Source: Tamlana sp. 2_MG-2023 (GTDB taxonomy: Bacteria; Bacteroidota; Bacteroidia; Flavobacteriales; Flavobacteriaceae). From it: 64,000 nucleotides of DNA. The notes beneath the pieces were generated by a model. The model searched no databases. It saw only the letters and a program-made list of their open reading frames with translations, and was not told the origin of the DNA. How positions within the stretch are numbered: position 1 is the stretch's first letter; each line of letters starts with the position of its first letter. The translations under genes were made by a program, and so were the position numbers. Positions 1 through 9,693 of the stretch are shown piece after piece. The stretch covers positions 1 to 64,000 of the forward strand of contig NZ_JAUOSF010000009.1 of the NCBI RefSeq assembly GCF_030548465.1, written 5' to 3'.

Positions 1-27
1 TTAGCTCGTTTCCTTGCTAAGCGGGTG

Positions 28-58
28 CAAATGTAAAACCCTTTTTCTTAACTCACAA
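28..58 (-). promoter_or_regulatory. Leftward Bacteroidota promoter P1
   Basis: Read on the minus strand, TTG (56-58) is followed after 20 bases by TACATTTG (28-35), matching the Bacteroidota primary sigma consensus TTG-N19-TAnnTTTG. The transcript would start near position 22 and leave the window to the left. Confidence 0.7.
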
Positions 59-164
59 TGTTTTTTTGATATTTTTTAAAAGTTTTTTTGAACTTTATTT
101 CTAATCTCAAAACCTAATCATGAACTTAATTTTGCCTCAACAGCTGTGCCGTTTTTAGCGGCTG

Positions 165-194
165 CAAACATACAACCTTTATTTAATATCACAA
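165..194 (-). promoter_or_regulatory. Leftward Bacteroidota promoter P2
   Basis: Minus-strand TTG (192-194), 19-base spacer and TATGTTTG (165-172): an exact fit to the consensus spacing. It is the middle of three tandem promoters pointing left. Confidence 0.75.
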
Positions 195-297
195 TGTTTT
201 TTTTGATTATTTTTTTAAAGTTTTTTAACCCTAATTTAATACCATAAAACTGTTAATGAACTACCGCTACAACTGCTATGCCTTTGTTAGCGGGGTG

Positions 298-326
298 CAA
301 ATATACAACTGTTTCTTCCTATACAA
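298..326 (-). promoter_or_regulatory. Leftward Bacteroidota promoter P3
   Basis: Minus-strand TTG (324-326), 18-base spacer and TATATTTG (298-305). It is the most upstream of the three tandem promoters. Confidence 0.7.
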
Positions 327-370
327 CAAACTTTTTATTGCCTTTTTTTGATTATTTTTTTTGATTCGTT

Positions 371-891
371 TTAACTTGCAGTAAATGTGTTATTTATGCC
401 TTGAAAAAGTTTTGTCTTTTTATTAGATTTTAGGGTTACTATAAACCCTACTGTATTTATCCTTTATAATAGTGATGGTTTATGCTGGAAAATGTTGGTT
501 TGGATGTTTCTGTTTTGGTTGGGTTTTGTGGAAATATGATCAAAAAGGCCTAAAATTATCTTTTACATGACTCAAAAAAGACTTTACACTGGGGTAACAA
601 TAACCAAAACATGTCTGATTCAGATTAATTGGGTGCTTCTTTTTGTGTTGAAGGTATGCTTTTTCCACGAAATCTTCTAAAAACTTTAAAAGTGATTGAA
701 CCTATATCTCCTTTATATATGTATACATTATATGTAACGCTAATTATTCCGCCGAAAGGCTAATTACTTTTATTATGAAATGCTTCTCGACGCGCGAAGA
801 CCGTTTTGATGCTGCTCTCGTTAATTACATACCATTATATATGAAGTCATAAACACTTCCGCCGAAAGGCATATAAAATAAGAAACAATAG
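371..891. other. Gene-poor intergenic stretch with a short direct repeat
   Basis: No convincing coding sequence on either strand. The only clear structure is the 14-mer TTCCGCCGAAAGGC at 747-760 and again at 857-870. Each copy is preceded by a similar cattatat(at)g context, so the imperfect repeat unit is about 45 bp. The right copy lies just downstream of the stop codon of the porin gene. Confidence 0.5.
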
Positions 892-2895
892 CTATAGGAA
901 AAAGTTCCAAACTACACCAAAACGCACTATAAAATCACGATATGGATTATTTGGCGCCGAATAGTAATTATACCCTGTAAACGAGGAATTGAAATGTTCG
1001 GCCTTTAGATATAAACGCGTTTGACGAATTTTAGCATTTACAAAATAATCTAGTCTTGGGAAGTTACCATATTCTCTATCATTCTGAACATAAAATTCTG
1101 CTAGCACAGGATTGTAAGCGTTCATATAATACTTCGTGAAATAATTAAATGTCACCCCTGTTTGTAAAAACAAGGCTTTGTTAAACATATGACTAGAAAA
1201 ATACAAGGTGTTTCGTGTATTAAACTCTGGAACATTTAAAACTTGATTGGCGTCGTCAACATTCTGGTATTCTATCGTGTTGTTCAATGCGAATTTCCCT
1301 AAACGAAACTCTTTATCTAATCGAACGCGCAAATAGGTTATGGTCTCGTTATTTTGAAATGGTGATACCTGACCCGAAACTTGATCTTCTTTGAAATAAA
1401 CATAATTATCAATAGTAGAAAAATCGACCGAAATATTTGCCCACTTATCCGATTTTAGTTTAAACGCCAATTGCTGGGTTTCTTGATTACTAAAATCGTT
1501 CTGCCAGTTATAATCTAAATAATTACTCTGATATAATAAGGTATTAAAATTAGGCGCTTTGGAACTGTGGTTTATCGAAGCAATAGCCTCAATATCATTG
1601 TTCAGTTTAAAGGACGCCTCTGCCTTTATATAATTTCCATCAAAATCGCCCGCAATATTTGCGCCTATATCACCAACCAAGTCAAATCCTTTATATTGCT
1701 TATGATACTTGCCTCCTACCGCAACTACATCACCTTTAAGTCTATTGGCTATCGTTTCTCCATTGACCAACACTAATTGATCATAACCATAATTATAATA
1801 AGAGTCATTAACATTTAATTGTAAATCCCCTATTATATTGTTACTATAATTTAGCTGTAACTCATTATACAGCGTTTTTAGTGTTACTTTATCTGAAAGG
1901 TTACTGGCATTAAATGAACTCCCAAAGAAAGTCGTGTTTGCTGTTGTCTGTTCATATTGGTAATATTTACTTTCGGCAGTTATGATATGATTTATGGTTA
2001 ATTTGTTCTTTGCAAGAGAATCGTTCTGCTTGATTATTTTATAATGGTGATCTAAATGATAACGCTTACCTACAACAATGTTTTGAGCATCTTCAAAACC
2101 AACTTCTAAAATGGAGCGGTCTAAAAATTCTGGATTTCCAGATTCAAAATTAAGCACACTATCTTCATCTAAACCTCCATTCTCTTGATTCATCAAATCT
2201 TGAGTTACCCAATGTCCGCGTGCATGATAACGGTCATTTTTAGTCGCATAACTCAGTGTGAATCTAAAATTTCCTGTACTCGTTAAAAGGTGTTGATATT
2301 TCCCTAAGGAACGTAAGCCCTTATAAGCGATAGAAAAGTTTAATCTAGGAGACATATTTGCCGTAAAAAAAGCATCAACCAACTGTCCTTGTTCGAATGC
2401 TGTCCTGTAAAACAACTCTGTTAGCGGCGTAGGCACACGGTAATAGTTAATATCTTCAACCTCCATGTAGTTAAAATGTCTAGCACGCGCACCAAATAGA
2501 GGCATTAACCGTGTGTTTTCAAAGTTATAGGTTAGGCTGTTGTAAGTTTGTCCTAAGTTTGAAAACGGAATTAACCCAAAATTATCCTTTCTTAAGTAAT
2601 TGAATTTATAATCTTTTTGAATGCTTAATGTCGTATCTACAAAAGTCGTATCATTACGGTATGATATAATTTGATACTCATCAATATCCCCCTTTAACCT
2701 CACTTTTTTATTACCATCCGCAGCTCCAGGGTGTTCAGGCTCTCTAATAGAATCTTGACTTGGCGTAGCCAAACGTTCGTCAGGGTTTTCTTGAGCGCCA
2801 ATAATATTCGCAAATAAAAGAAATACGGAAACTAAAAATATAGTATTAAGTTGTGGCTTCCTTTTATTAGTATTCCCTTTCAATGTTACTATCAT
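892..2895 (-). CDS. Putative outer-membrane porin (Porin_10 / DUF4289-like)
   Basis: A protein of about 667 residues with a hydrophobic signal near residues 16-35 ending in IIGAQ, so it is probably exported. The mature part is rich in Tyr, Asn and alternating aromatic residues, and it ends in VWNFFL, as beta-barrel outer-membrane proteins do. The pattern fits the flavobacterial putative-porin family; the substrate is unknown. The longest frame begins at a TTG (2919), but the ATG at 2895 puts the signal peptide in a normal place. TACTTTTG on the minus strand (2958-2965) is a possible -7 element. The gene reads alone, divergent from rnhB. Confidence 0.7.
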   Translation of the reverse strand: MIVTLKGNTNKRKPQLNTIFLVSVFLLFANIIGAQENPDERLATPSQDSIREPEHPGAADGNKKVRLKGDIDEYQIISYRNDTTFVDTTLSIQKDYKFNYLRKDNFGLIPFSNLGQTYNSLTYNFENTRLMPLFGARARHFNYMEVEDINYYRVPTPLTELFYRTAFEQGQLVDAFFTANMSPRLNFSIAYKGLRSLGKYQHLLTSTGNFRFTLSYATKNDRYHARGHWVTQDLMNQENGGLDEDSVLNFESGNPEFLDRSILEVGFEDAQNIVVGKRYHLDHHYKIIKQNDSLAKNKLTINHIITAESKYYQYEQTTANTTFFGSSFNASNLSDKVTLKTLYNELQLNYSNNIIGDLQLNVNDSYYNYGYDQLVLVNGETIANRLKGDVVAVGGKYHKQYKGFDLVGDIGANIAGDFDGNYIKAEASFKLNNDIEAIASINHSSKAPNFNTLLYQSNYLDYNWQNDFSNQETQQLAFKLKSDKWANISVDFSTIDNYVYFKEDQVSGQVSPFQNNETITYLRVRLDKEFRLGKFALNNTIEYQNVDDANQVLNVPEFNTRNTLYFSSHMFNKALFLQTGVTFNYFTKYYMNAYNPVLAEFYVQNDREYGNFPRLDYFVNAKIRQTRLYLKAEHFNSSFTGYNYYSAPNNPYRDFIVRFGVVWNFFL

Positions 2896-2957
2896 ATTAA
2901 ACTTATAGGTAAATAACAACGTTTATGCTGTATCGCTCGAACAATTTTTTCTAGAAG

Positions 2958-2965
2958 CAAAAGTA
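2958..2965 (-). promoter_or_regulatory. Possible -7 element for the porin gene
   Basis: Minus-strand TACTTTTG matches TAnnTTTG about 63 bases before the porin ATG. No -33 TTG is seen at the usual distance. Confidence 0.35.
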
Positions 2966-3167
2966 ATTATTTGAACGTAAAGTGCGTGAAATTATTTCAA
3001 ATAATGAATAGCAGGCCAATTTCAGTCTATGATACCTTGCAAACCTATTAGATGATGTCATTACATATCATAACAAACACTCCTCAAGTATATGTGATTA
3101 AACTGCAATTATAAAGTTGCATACTCATAAAGCAGAAATATTTTAGATTAATCAATATTTTAGCGGC

Positions 3168-3767
3168 ATGTTATTAAAAAATCATTCCGGTTTAATTTTA
3201 GAATGTGGCACCGATGAAGCTGGTCGTGGTTGTTTGGCGGGTCCCGTAACAGCAGCTGCAGTCATACTTCCTGAAAAATTTAAAAACACGATTTTAAACG
3301 ATTCGAAGCAAATTAGCGAAAAGAAGCGCATGCTCTTAAAGCCTATTATTGAAGAACAGGCCTTATGTTTTGGTGTTTCGCACGTTTATCAAGAGGAAAT
3401 TGACACCATAAATATACTGAATGCTTCAATTCTTGCCATGCATAAATCTATTGCGCAACTATCTACGATTCCAGAATATATTATTGTAGATGGTAATAAG
3501 TTTAAAGACTACCCAAACATACCGCATGAAACCATAATAAAAGGTGATGGCAAATATTTAAGCATTGCAGCGGCATCGGTTCTAGCGAAGACCTATCGTG
3601 ATTTATACATGGAGAAAATACATGAAGAATTCCCGATGTATAATTGGAAAAAAAACAAAGGCTACCCCACAAAAGAACATCGCGCTGCGATTAAAGAATT
3701 CGGAATTACAAAATATCATCGGAAAACGTTCAGATTATTACCAGAACAGTTAAAGTTAACGCTATAA
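3168..3767 (+). CDS. rnhB: Ribonuclease HII
   Basis: A 199-residue protein, normal length for RNase HII, which cleaves the RNA strand of RNA-DNA hybrids and nicks at misincorporated ribonucleotides in the cytoplasm. The N-terminal motif [14 protein letters not shown] holds the first Asp-Glu metal ligands. Next come the conserved DSKQIS, then VDGNK, then [12 protein letters not shown] with a further catalytic Asp. It starts at an ATG. The following lipoprotein gene begins 52 bases downstream on the same strand, so the two may be co-transcribed. Confidence 0.96.
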   Translation: MLLKNHSGLILECGTDEAGRGCLAGPVTAAAVILPEKFKNTILNDSKQISEKKRMLLKPIIEEQALCFGVSHVYQEEIDTINILNASILAMHKSIAQLSTIPEYIIVDGNKFKDYPNIPHETIIKGDGKYLSIAAASVLAKTYRDLYMEKIHEEFPMYNWKKNKGYPTKEHRAAIKEFGITKYHRKTFRLLPEQLKLTL

Positions 3768-3819
3768 GGTTTTAAATGAATTAAAAAATATAGTAGGTTT
3801 GTAGAAACAATTGCAACCC

Positions 3820-6252
3820 ATGAGATTTTTTTGCATCCCACTACTACTTATATTTTTAATTAGTTGTACCGATGTGAACACTAAACGTTCTGAACTTTTA
3901 GATTTCGCACCAAATAACACGTCCATTATTATAAAAACGTCACGAATTGACGGGGTTAAAAGTGGCATAACAAATAACGACTTTCTTAAGCAACTTTCTA
4001 AAACAAGTGCTTATAAAGGTTTAGAAAGTAAATTAGAAAACCTCACTTATTTTAAACCTACTTCCGACTTTTTAATCTGTCTTTCGGAAGATGAAAACGA
4101 CAGTTTGCAATATTCAGTCATTACCAAGTTTGAAAAATCTTTATTTGAAACCGACTCCATTCCTAATTACATTGAAGAATCTCTGATTTACAAAAAGAAA
4201 ACCATCATTAAATCGACTATTGATGACGCAACATTTTATAGTGCCGTTATAGATAGTACATTTTTTGCTTCTTCATCGAAAGCATTGGTTGAAGCTGTTT
4301 TTGAAAATGCGCCAAAAGACCCCGAATTAAAAAAAATATACAATACCACGGGAAGCGACAAAGCTTTTTCAGTGGTTGTGAAACCTGAAAACCCTTTTCT
4401 AAAGTCATTTTTTATTCAAGATTCGATTCCTTTAAACGATTTCTCGGAATATCTAGCGCTTGATATCGAATTGAACCAAAATAGTATTCAATTTAATGGC
4501 ATCTCTAAAGCCAATGACTCAACAAAAAGTTTGATTAATGCCTTTAAAGGCACTGTCCCTCAAGAAAACCAGATTCAGCATATTACCCCTTCCAATAGTG
4601 ATGGTTTTTTAAGTATGACCTTTGATAATTTTAAAACTTTTGAAGCTAACATTCGTCAATTTCAACAAAAAGATTCTTTAACTAATGAAACCACTTTATT
4701 TAATGATGTCATTGAAGTTGGTGTAATTTACGAAGATGATAATCGTGCAATCGTCTTAAATTCGTTAGATGTTATCGCCACCAACGATGCACTTCTTGGC
4801 GAACAATCTATAAACGACAATTACCGCGAGGTTGATATCTACGATTTTAGCCAGCCAGATTTGTTTCAACAGAAATTTGCTCCACTAATTTCCTTCAACA
4901 AGGCAACAAATTACTGTGTCTTGGATCAGTTTTTTGTGTTTTCAGATGATAAAGACATGCTTCAAAACATCATCTCGAATTACCAAAATAAAACAACTTT
5001 AGCCGAAAAAGACCTCTACAAAAACACGAAAGCAGTAATTAGTGATGCCGCATCATTACTTCAATTTAATAATGCTTCTACATTAAAACTTATTTTAGAT
5101 AGAAATCTTGGATCTTCGGAAGATTTCGACGTGTCCAATTATAATGCTTCTGCTATTCAATATATATACGACACTAATTTTGCCCATGTAAATGGTGTGA
5201 TTCTAAAAAATAAAACAAAAGCTTACGAGAATTCCATTTCAGAAGAACTAAATATTAAATTAGATAATCCCCTTTTAAACAATCCGCAGTTTGTTAAAAA
5301 CCATATTTCGAAACAGCAAGAAATCGTGGTTCAAGATGTTAGCAACAACTTATACTTAATTTCTAATAAGGGAAAAATACTTTGGAAAAAGCAACTTCAA
5401 GGTCCTGTTTTAGGCCGTATTGAACAAATTGACATGTATAAAAATGGCAGATTGCAATTGGTCTTTGCAACGCCAAACCGTGTTTATGTTTTAGATAGAA
5501 ATGGCAAGGATGTTAAGCCCTTCGCATTAAAATTCAACGATAAAATTACCCAACCGCTAGCTGTTTTCGATTATGATAATAGAAAGAACTACCGTTTGCT
5601 AGTCACTCAGGGTAAAAATCTACTGATGTACGATGCAAGAGGAAAATCTATAAATGGTTTTACCTTTAAATCGGCTAATAATTCCATTATTTGTAAACCA
5701 GAGCATTTTAGAATTTCAGGAAAAGATTATATCGTTTTTAAAACACAAAACAAACTCTATATTTTAAACCGAACTGGAAATATAAGAGTCAAAACAAAAG
5801 CGTTTAATAGTTTTTCTGAAACACCTGTTTTCGAATACAATAACAATTTCACAACGACAACAGAGACTGGTGATTTAATTTCGGTTGATACTCGAGGTGG
5901 TGTTTCCATTAAAAATTTAAACCTGACTAAAAATCACAATTTAGAAACGACAAGTAAAACTTTAGTCGCTCAAACGGAAAACAAACTACTTATAAAGGAC
6001 AAGACTACCGAATTAGATTTCGGACAATATTCTAAACCTGGACTGTTTTATATAAACGACAAAATCTATGTATCGACTACAGATTTACACGCAAACAAAG
6101 TGTATTTGTTCGATAGCCAGTCTGAATTACTACCAAACTTTCCAGTGTACGGTAACGGCCCCATAGAACTCCAACAAATCGACAAAGACAATAGGTTAGA
6201 GTTTGTTACAAAAGGTGATGCGAACTCTATTATCTTGTATCAGATAAATTAG
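3820..6252 (+). CDS. Large lipoprotein with C-terminal repeat/propeller-like region
   Basis: About 810 residues. The signal peptide ends in the lipobox LISC (Cys16), so it should be a membrane-anchored lipoprotein. The first ~460 residues have no family I can name. The second half has repeated segments such as NLYLISNKGKILWKKQL, YVLDRNGKD, LLMYDARGKS and LYILNRTGN, spaced like blades of a PQQ/FG-GAP-type beta-propeller. The longest frame opens at a TTG (3811); the ATG at 3820 gives a compact lipoprotein signal and is preferred. It follows rnhB closely on the same strand. Function unknown. Confidence 0.75.
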   Translation: MRFFCIPLLLIFLISCTDVNTKRSELLDFAPNNTSIIIKTSRIDGVKSGITNNDFLKQLSKTSAYKGLESKLENLTYFKPTSDFLICLSEDENDSLQYSVITKFEKSLFETDSIPNYIEESLIYKKKTIIKSTIDDATFYSAVIDSTFFASSSKALVEAVFENAPKDPELKKIYNTTGSDKAFSVVVKPENPFLKSFFIQDSIPLNDFSEYLALDIELNQNSIQFNGISKANDSTKSLINAFKGTVPQENQIQHITPSNSDGFLSMTFDNFKTFEANIRQFQQKDSLTNETTLFNDVIEVGVIYEDDNRAIVLNSLDVIATNDALLGEQSINDNYREVDIYDFSQPDLFQQKFAPLISFNKATNYCVLDQFFVFSDDKDMLQNIISNYQNKTTLAEKDLYKNTKAVISDAASLLQFNNASTLKLILDRNLGSSEDFDVSNYNASAIQYIYDTNFAHVNGVILKNKTKAYENSISEELNIKLDNPLLNNPQFVKNHISKQQEIVVQDVSNNLYLISNKGKILWKKQLQGPVLGRIEQIDMYKNGRLQLVFATPNRVYVLDRNGKDVKPFALKFNDKITQPLAVFDYDNRKNYRLLVTQGKNLLMYDARGKSINGFTFKSANNSIICKPEHFRISGKDYIVFKTQNKLYILNRTGNIRVKTKAFNSFSETPVFEYNNNFTTTTETGDLISVDTRGGVSIKNLNLTKNHNLETTSKTLVAQTENKLLIKDKTTELDFGQYSKPGLFYINDKIYVSTTDLHANKVYLFDSQSELLPNFPVYGNGPIELQQIDKDNRLEFVTKGDANSIILYQIN

Positions 6253-6401
6253 ATGGTTATTATTGAGGAAACACAGCTCGATTTGTGAAGTTTGCCAATT
6301 TAAGGTAAACTTGGTGAAATTCGTAACCACAAGTTTTGGCGTCCTTTTTTAACACCAAAGTCAACATAATTTAATACTATTGCATACCAAATAACACGCA
6401 G

Positions 6402-7451
6402 ATGATTTCTAGAAAAAACGCTTCCATTTCTCAATTTATAATTCATAAAGTTGGAAATAAATTCAACGACACTAAAAATGCTTTTTCAGATAAAACCGTT
6501 GATTTTGACGAAGCCAGTTACGAACTCATGTTGCCGTTTTTACTAAGACCTTTTGGAAGTGTTGTACAGAGTTACCGCTTTAATCACCATTCTAACATTT
6601 CATTAAATGAAATAAACAGTTATGCGGCGCAATTATTTAATGATGAAGAAGCCTTTGTTGATGTTTCAAAACACATTGTTACGCATTTATTTGAACAATC
6701 TAACTCGTCTCAAATAAAAACCGGAGATGTTTTAGTCGTGATGTTTGAAGGCATAGAATACCAAGATATGACTACCAACGCGGTTGGCATCTTTAAAATT
6801 GAAAGCAAAGTGAATTTCTTTCAAACCTATTTAGAAGACAATAGTTATGATGTGTTGGTTCAAAAAGGGATTAGTTCAAAAAAAGTAGATAAAGGTTGCT
6901 TAATTTTAAATCAAAGTGATACTGAAGGCAATATTATTTTAAGTGTAGACAACAACAGTTATGATGCCCAGTATTGGATTAATCATTTTCTGAATATCAA
7001 ATACGCCGATGATGCCAATAACCACACGCAGCAATATATTGAACTCTGTAAAGAGTTTTCAACAGAAATTATACAAACCAGTTACGGCGCTAAAGAAAAA
7101 AACACCTTCTTAGCCAAAACCATAGATTTTTTCAAGGAAAATGAAATTGTTAATGTAGAACGGTTTAAAGAAGAACTTTTCGAAGAAGATAAACACAAGC
7201 AGCAGTTTGATGATTACAAGAAGGAATTTGAAGGTGCCCAAAACCTCGTGATTAGAAATCAGTTTGATGTTGCAGAATCTGTTGTTACGAAAGAGAAGCG
7301 TAAAATAAAAACTGACATTAAGCTTGATACCAATATTCAAATTAAACTAGATATTGACGCGCCTGATGCTTCTGCTGAATATTTAGAACGTGGTTATGAC
7401 GACGAGAAAAAAATGCATTACTATAAAGTATTTTTCAACGCTGAAGATTAA
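6402..7451 (+). CDS. Nucleoid-associated protein (NdpA/YejK family)
   Basis: 349 residues, a typical length for the 37-kDa nucleoid-associated protein family, which binds DNA in the cytoplasm; its exact role in Bacteroidota is not settled. The N-terminus SISQFIIHKVGNKFND and the segment GDVLVVMFEGIEYQDM are characteristic, and the charged C-terminal third is rich in Lys and Glu. It lies 150 bases after the lipoprotein gene and ends in a strong terminator, so it closes this transcription block. Confidence 0.8.
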   Translation: MISRKNASISQFIIHKVGNKFNDTKNAFSDKTVDFDEASYELMLPFLLRPFGSVVQSYRFNHHSNISLNEINSYAAQLFNDEEAFVDVSKHIVTHLFEQSNSSQIKTGDVLVVMFEGIEYQDMTTNAVGIFKIESKVNFFQTYLEDNSYDVLVQKGISSKKVDKGCLILNQSDTEGNIILSVDNNSYDAQYWINHFLNIKYADDANNHTQQYIELCKEFSTEIIQTSYGAKEKNTFLAKTIDFFKENEIVNVERFKEELFEEDKHKQQFDDYKKEFEGAQNLVIRNQFDVAESVVTKEKRKIKTDIKLDTNIQIKLDIDAPDASAEYLERGYDDEKKMHYYKVFFNAED

Positions 7452-7476
7452 ATAATATATACCATTTACTCCAATC

Positions 7477-7514
7477 AAAAAGCCATCTAAAAATAAATTC
7501 AGATGGCTTTTTTT
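7477..7514 (+). terminator. Rho-independent terminator after the nucleoid protein gene
   Basis: AAAAAGCCATCT (7477-7488) pairs with AGATGGCTTTTTTT (7501-7514) across a 12-base loop. A/T tails on both sides let it also serve the convergent gene at 7542-7958. Confidence 0.85.
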
Positions 7515-7541
7515 GGTTTAGTTGATAAAGTGTGGTGCTAT

Positions 7542-7958
7542 TTAAACGCCTCCTTTTAAAACGTCTTGCCAATTCTTTAACTCTTGCCATTCTCCTAGAT
7601 GAGCTAAGTTAGCCTGAGCAGGCCAAGTTCTTGTCATTCCTCTGTGGGTTGTATATGCAGGACCTGCATCTACAAGCATGGTTTCAAGAAAATCAATAGG
7701 CGTATTAGAAAGCTGCTGATAACTTATAATGCCTTTATTATTAAGTAAGCCTTCAATTTTAGGCCCTATACCTTCAATTTTCGTTAAATCTTGTTTAACA
7801 TAGGTTACTTTTTCTTCGCTACCGCCACATCCAAAAATAGACTTTAAAAGCCAACCTAATAGGAAACCTAATATAAAGGCCGCTAAAAGCCATAAAAGCC
7901 AAGGCCAAAAGACATCAGATCCGTCGCAAGCAGTAGTACTTATTTGTAATAATCTCAT
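7542..7958 (-). CDS. Small membrane protein with helix-hairpin-helix domain
   Basis: 138 residues. A single hydrophobic helix (about residues 17-40) is followed by a soluble domain with LTKIEGIGPKIEGLL (residues 58-72), a helix-hairpin-helix motif of the type found in DNA-binding and DUF4332-like proteins, and a Trp-rich tail. The start is an ATG. The gene lies just downstream of an OmpA-like gene (25-base gap), so the pair is probably one operon. Whether the domain meets DNA or a protein partner cannot be told from sequence. The predicted role is uncertain; the architecture is clear. Confidence 0.75.
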   Translation of the reverse strand: MRLLQISTTACDGSDVFWPWLLWLLAAFILGFLLGWLLKSIFGCGGSEEKVTYVKQDLTKIEGIGPKIEGLLNNKGIISYQQLSNTPIDFLETMLVDAGPAYTTHRGMTRTWPAQANLAHLGEWQELKNWQDVLKGGV

Positions 7959-7983
7959 AATTATATTTTTTTTTGGTTAATTG

Positions 7984-8751
7984 TTATTTGGTAATGTGTA
8001 TTTCTACACGTCTGTTAAGTTTTTTATTTTCATTAGAATCATTTGGTTTTAAAGGCATGGTTTCGCCTTTAGATTCTACCGTGATTTTATCCTCGGCAAC
8101 ACCTAAACCTATGAGATGTGATTTGTACTCATTAGCACGTTTAAAACCTAGATCTTCATTGTATTCTGCCGCTCCATCGCTATCGGTATGTCCTACTAAT
8201 AAGATATGATCTCCAGAATCTTTAAGAAATGTTGCTAATTCTTTAAAATAAGCCAAGACACTTTCACTAGAAACTTCCTCGGTTGAATCGTATTTATAAA
8301 ATACCATTGTGGTGCCAAAATTCTCCATGATATCGTCATTTCGAGTCACCCATTTATATTTAAGCTCATGAAGCATTTTAACTTTAGTCACTTCACAATC
8401 GCTAGCCGCTCTAGAATCAATTTCAACGTCTTCTGCTGATAATTCAGTAAATAAAGCTTTTACTTTTTCTGCCCGATCAAGTCCTGCCTGCTCTGTTTCT
8501 CCTGTAAAATAAGGGCCTACTAATAGTAATTTTTTACCTTCTACTTTAGCATCAAGAATTTCTTGTTTTTTCTCAGACCATAATTCATTTGTAATAACTT
8601 CGCCAGTAGCGCAGTCAAAAATTAACGGACCATATTCAACAACTGGTTCAGGTTCCGCACAACATACTACGGTATCTTTATACCAGCCCCAGCTAAACCA
8701 AGCCAAGAGTAGAAAAAGAATAAATAGTAATAAAGCTAGTGTTTTTTTCAT
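7984..8751 (-). CDS. OmpA-family protein
   Basis: 255 residues from the ATG at 8751. A longer frame to 8847 adds 32 residues that look untranslated, because MKKTLALLLFILFLLLAW is a clear membrane or signal segment. The C-terminal ~105 residues form an OmpA domain that binds peptidoglycan: LLVGHTDSDGAAEYNEDLGFKRA and the closing NRRVEIHI are diagnostic. The central region (about 40-145) resembles no domain I recognise; it may contain a second, degenerate OmpA/BON-like fold (LLLVGPYFTGE...LDRAEKVKAL). Likely envelope anchoring; co-oriented with the helix-hairpin-helix membrane protein. Confidence 0.85.
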   Translation of the reverse strand: MKKTLALLLFILFLLLAWFSWGWYKDTVVCCAEPEPVVEYGPLIFDCATGEVITNELWSEKKQEILDAKVEGKKLLLVGPYFTGETEQAGLDRAEKVKALFTELSAEDVEIDSRAASDCEVTKVKMLHELKYKWVTRNDDIMENFGTTMVFYKYDSTEEVSSESVLAYFKELATFLKDSGDHILLVGHTDSDGAAEYNEDLGFKRANEYKSHLIGLGVAEDKITVESKGETMPLKPNDSNENKKLNRRVEIHITK

Positions 8752-8957
8752 ATTTGTGGTTTTTAGTATCGCTTTTAAATGTACGAAAAAAAGGATAACA
8801 TATAAATTTTTACCTTCAAAAAACGACGACTGGTAAACCAATTTCACTTATTTTACGCGCTTTGTAATCAACTTCATACCATCAAACTACGCTTGAAATG
8901 AATATTTTTTTAACTTCCTTCTAACATTTGTTAAAATATAAAACTCCTAAAATTCAC

Positions 8958-8965
8958 TAAATTTG
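8958..8965 (+). promoter_or_regulatory. -7 element of the acetate transporter gene
   Basis: TAAATTTG matches the Bacteroidota -7 consensus 60 bases before the ATG. A -33 TTG at consensus spacing is missing; the nearest, TTTG at 8927-8930, is 27 bases away. Confidence 0.5.
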
Positions 8966-9025
8966 CTGGGTGAAAAAAATCTCACTTTAAGCGGACTCTA
9001 ATTTTCACATTTAAAAAAATATTCG

Positions 9026-9610
9026 ATGGAAAATAATACAACGCAATTAGTAGACAACACCGCAAATCCAGCTCCTCTTGGATTATTAGGCTTCGGAATG
9101 ACAACGGTACTATTAAATTTGCACAATGCTGGTCTTTTTGAACTAGATTCAATCATTTTAGGGATGGGGATATTTTATGGAGGTATGGCTCAAGTGATAG
9201 CAGGTATCATGGAATGGAAAAAAGGAAACACCTTTGCTACAACTGCATTTACATCCTATGGTTTTTTCTGGCTTAGCTTTGCTGCGTTAGTCATGTTGCC
9301 TAAAACAGGACTTACTTCAGCTCCCGAAAATACTTCTTTGGTTTCTTATTTAGTTATGTGGGGAATTTTCACAGGAGCCTTATTTATTGGAACCTTTAAG
9401 ATTAGCCGTGCACTACAATTTGTGTTTGGCTCTTTAACACTACTTTTCTTTTTATTAGCACTTGGCGATTACACACACAGTGTTTCTATTGGTCACTTTG
9501 CTGGGTACGTTGGTATTTTTTGTGGTTTCTCTGCCATTTATACGGGGGTAGCACAAGTAATTAATGAGCTGTACAAAAAGGTTATACTCCCAATTGGCCC
9601 AGTTAATTAG
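9026..9610 (+). CDS. Acetate uptake transporter (GPR1/FUN34/YaaH, SatP family)
   Basis: 194 residues, the normal length for the AceTr/SatP family of six-helix acetate-succinate transporters or channels in the inner membrane. The signature NPAPLGL is at residues 14-20. The conserved [21 protein letters not shown] and the six hydrophobic segments support the call. It starts at an ATG with a TAnnTTTG promoter 60 bases upstream and ends at a hairpin terminator, so it is monocistronic. Confidence 0.92.
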   Translation: MENNTTQLVDNTANPAPLGLLGFGMTTVLLNLHNAGLFELDSIILGMGIFYGGMAQVIAGIMEWKKGNTFATTAFTSYGFFWLSFAALVMLPKTGLTSAPENTSLVSYLVMWGIFTGALFIGTFKISRALQFVFGSLTLLFFLLALGDYTHSVSIGHFAGYVGIFCGFSAIYTGVAQVINELYKKVILPIGPVN

Positions 9611-9633
9611 TTTAAAACTATTATTATTTAAAT

Positions 9634-9677
9634 AAAAGAACCATTTTTGAATTATTTTGAAAATGGTTTTTTCTTTT
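9634..9677 (+). terminator. Terminator after the acetate transporter gene
   Basis: AAAAGAACCATTTTT pairs with AAAATGGTTTTTTCTTTT across a short AT loop. It lies just before the ATG of the next gene and so separates the two transporters. Confidence 0.8.
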
Positions 9678-9693
9678 ATAACACCAAACACCT

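Larger units (their letters stand above)
1..370 (-). repeat. Three tandem ~135-bp promoter-bearing repeats
   Basis: Three imperfect direct repeats start near 20, 155 and 287. Each carries on the minus strand an A-rich stretch, a -33 TTG, a TAnnTTTG -7 element and a GC-rich start (GCaccCGCT or close). No open reading frame is visible. The -7 elements are 137 and 133 bp apart. The arrangement suggests tandem promoters for one strongly expressed unit to the left of the window. Confidence 0.75.

Noticed and set aside
1567-1776. Plus-strand frame of 69 codons inside the porin gene
   Set aside because: Antisense shadow of a real gene with low-complexity composition and no domain.
7973-8209. Plus-strand frame across the 3' end of the OmpA gene
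   Set aside because: Runs opposite to a well-supported OmpA coding sequence.
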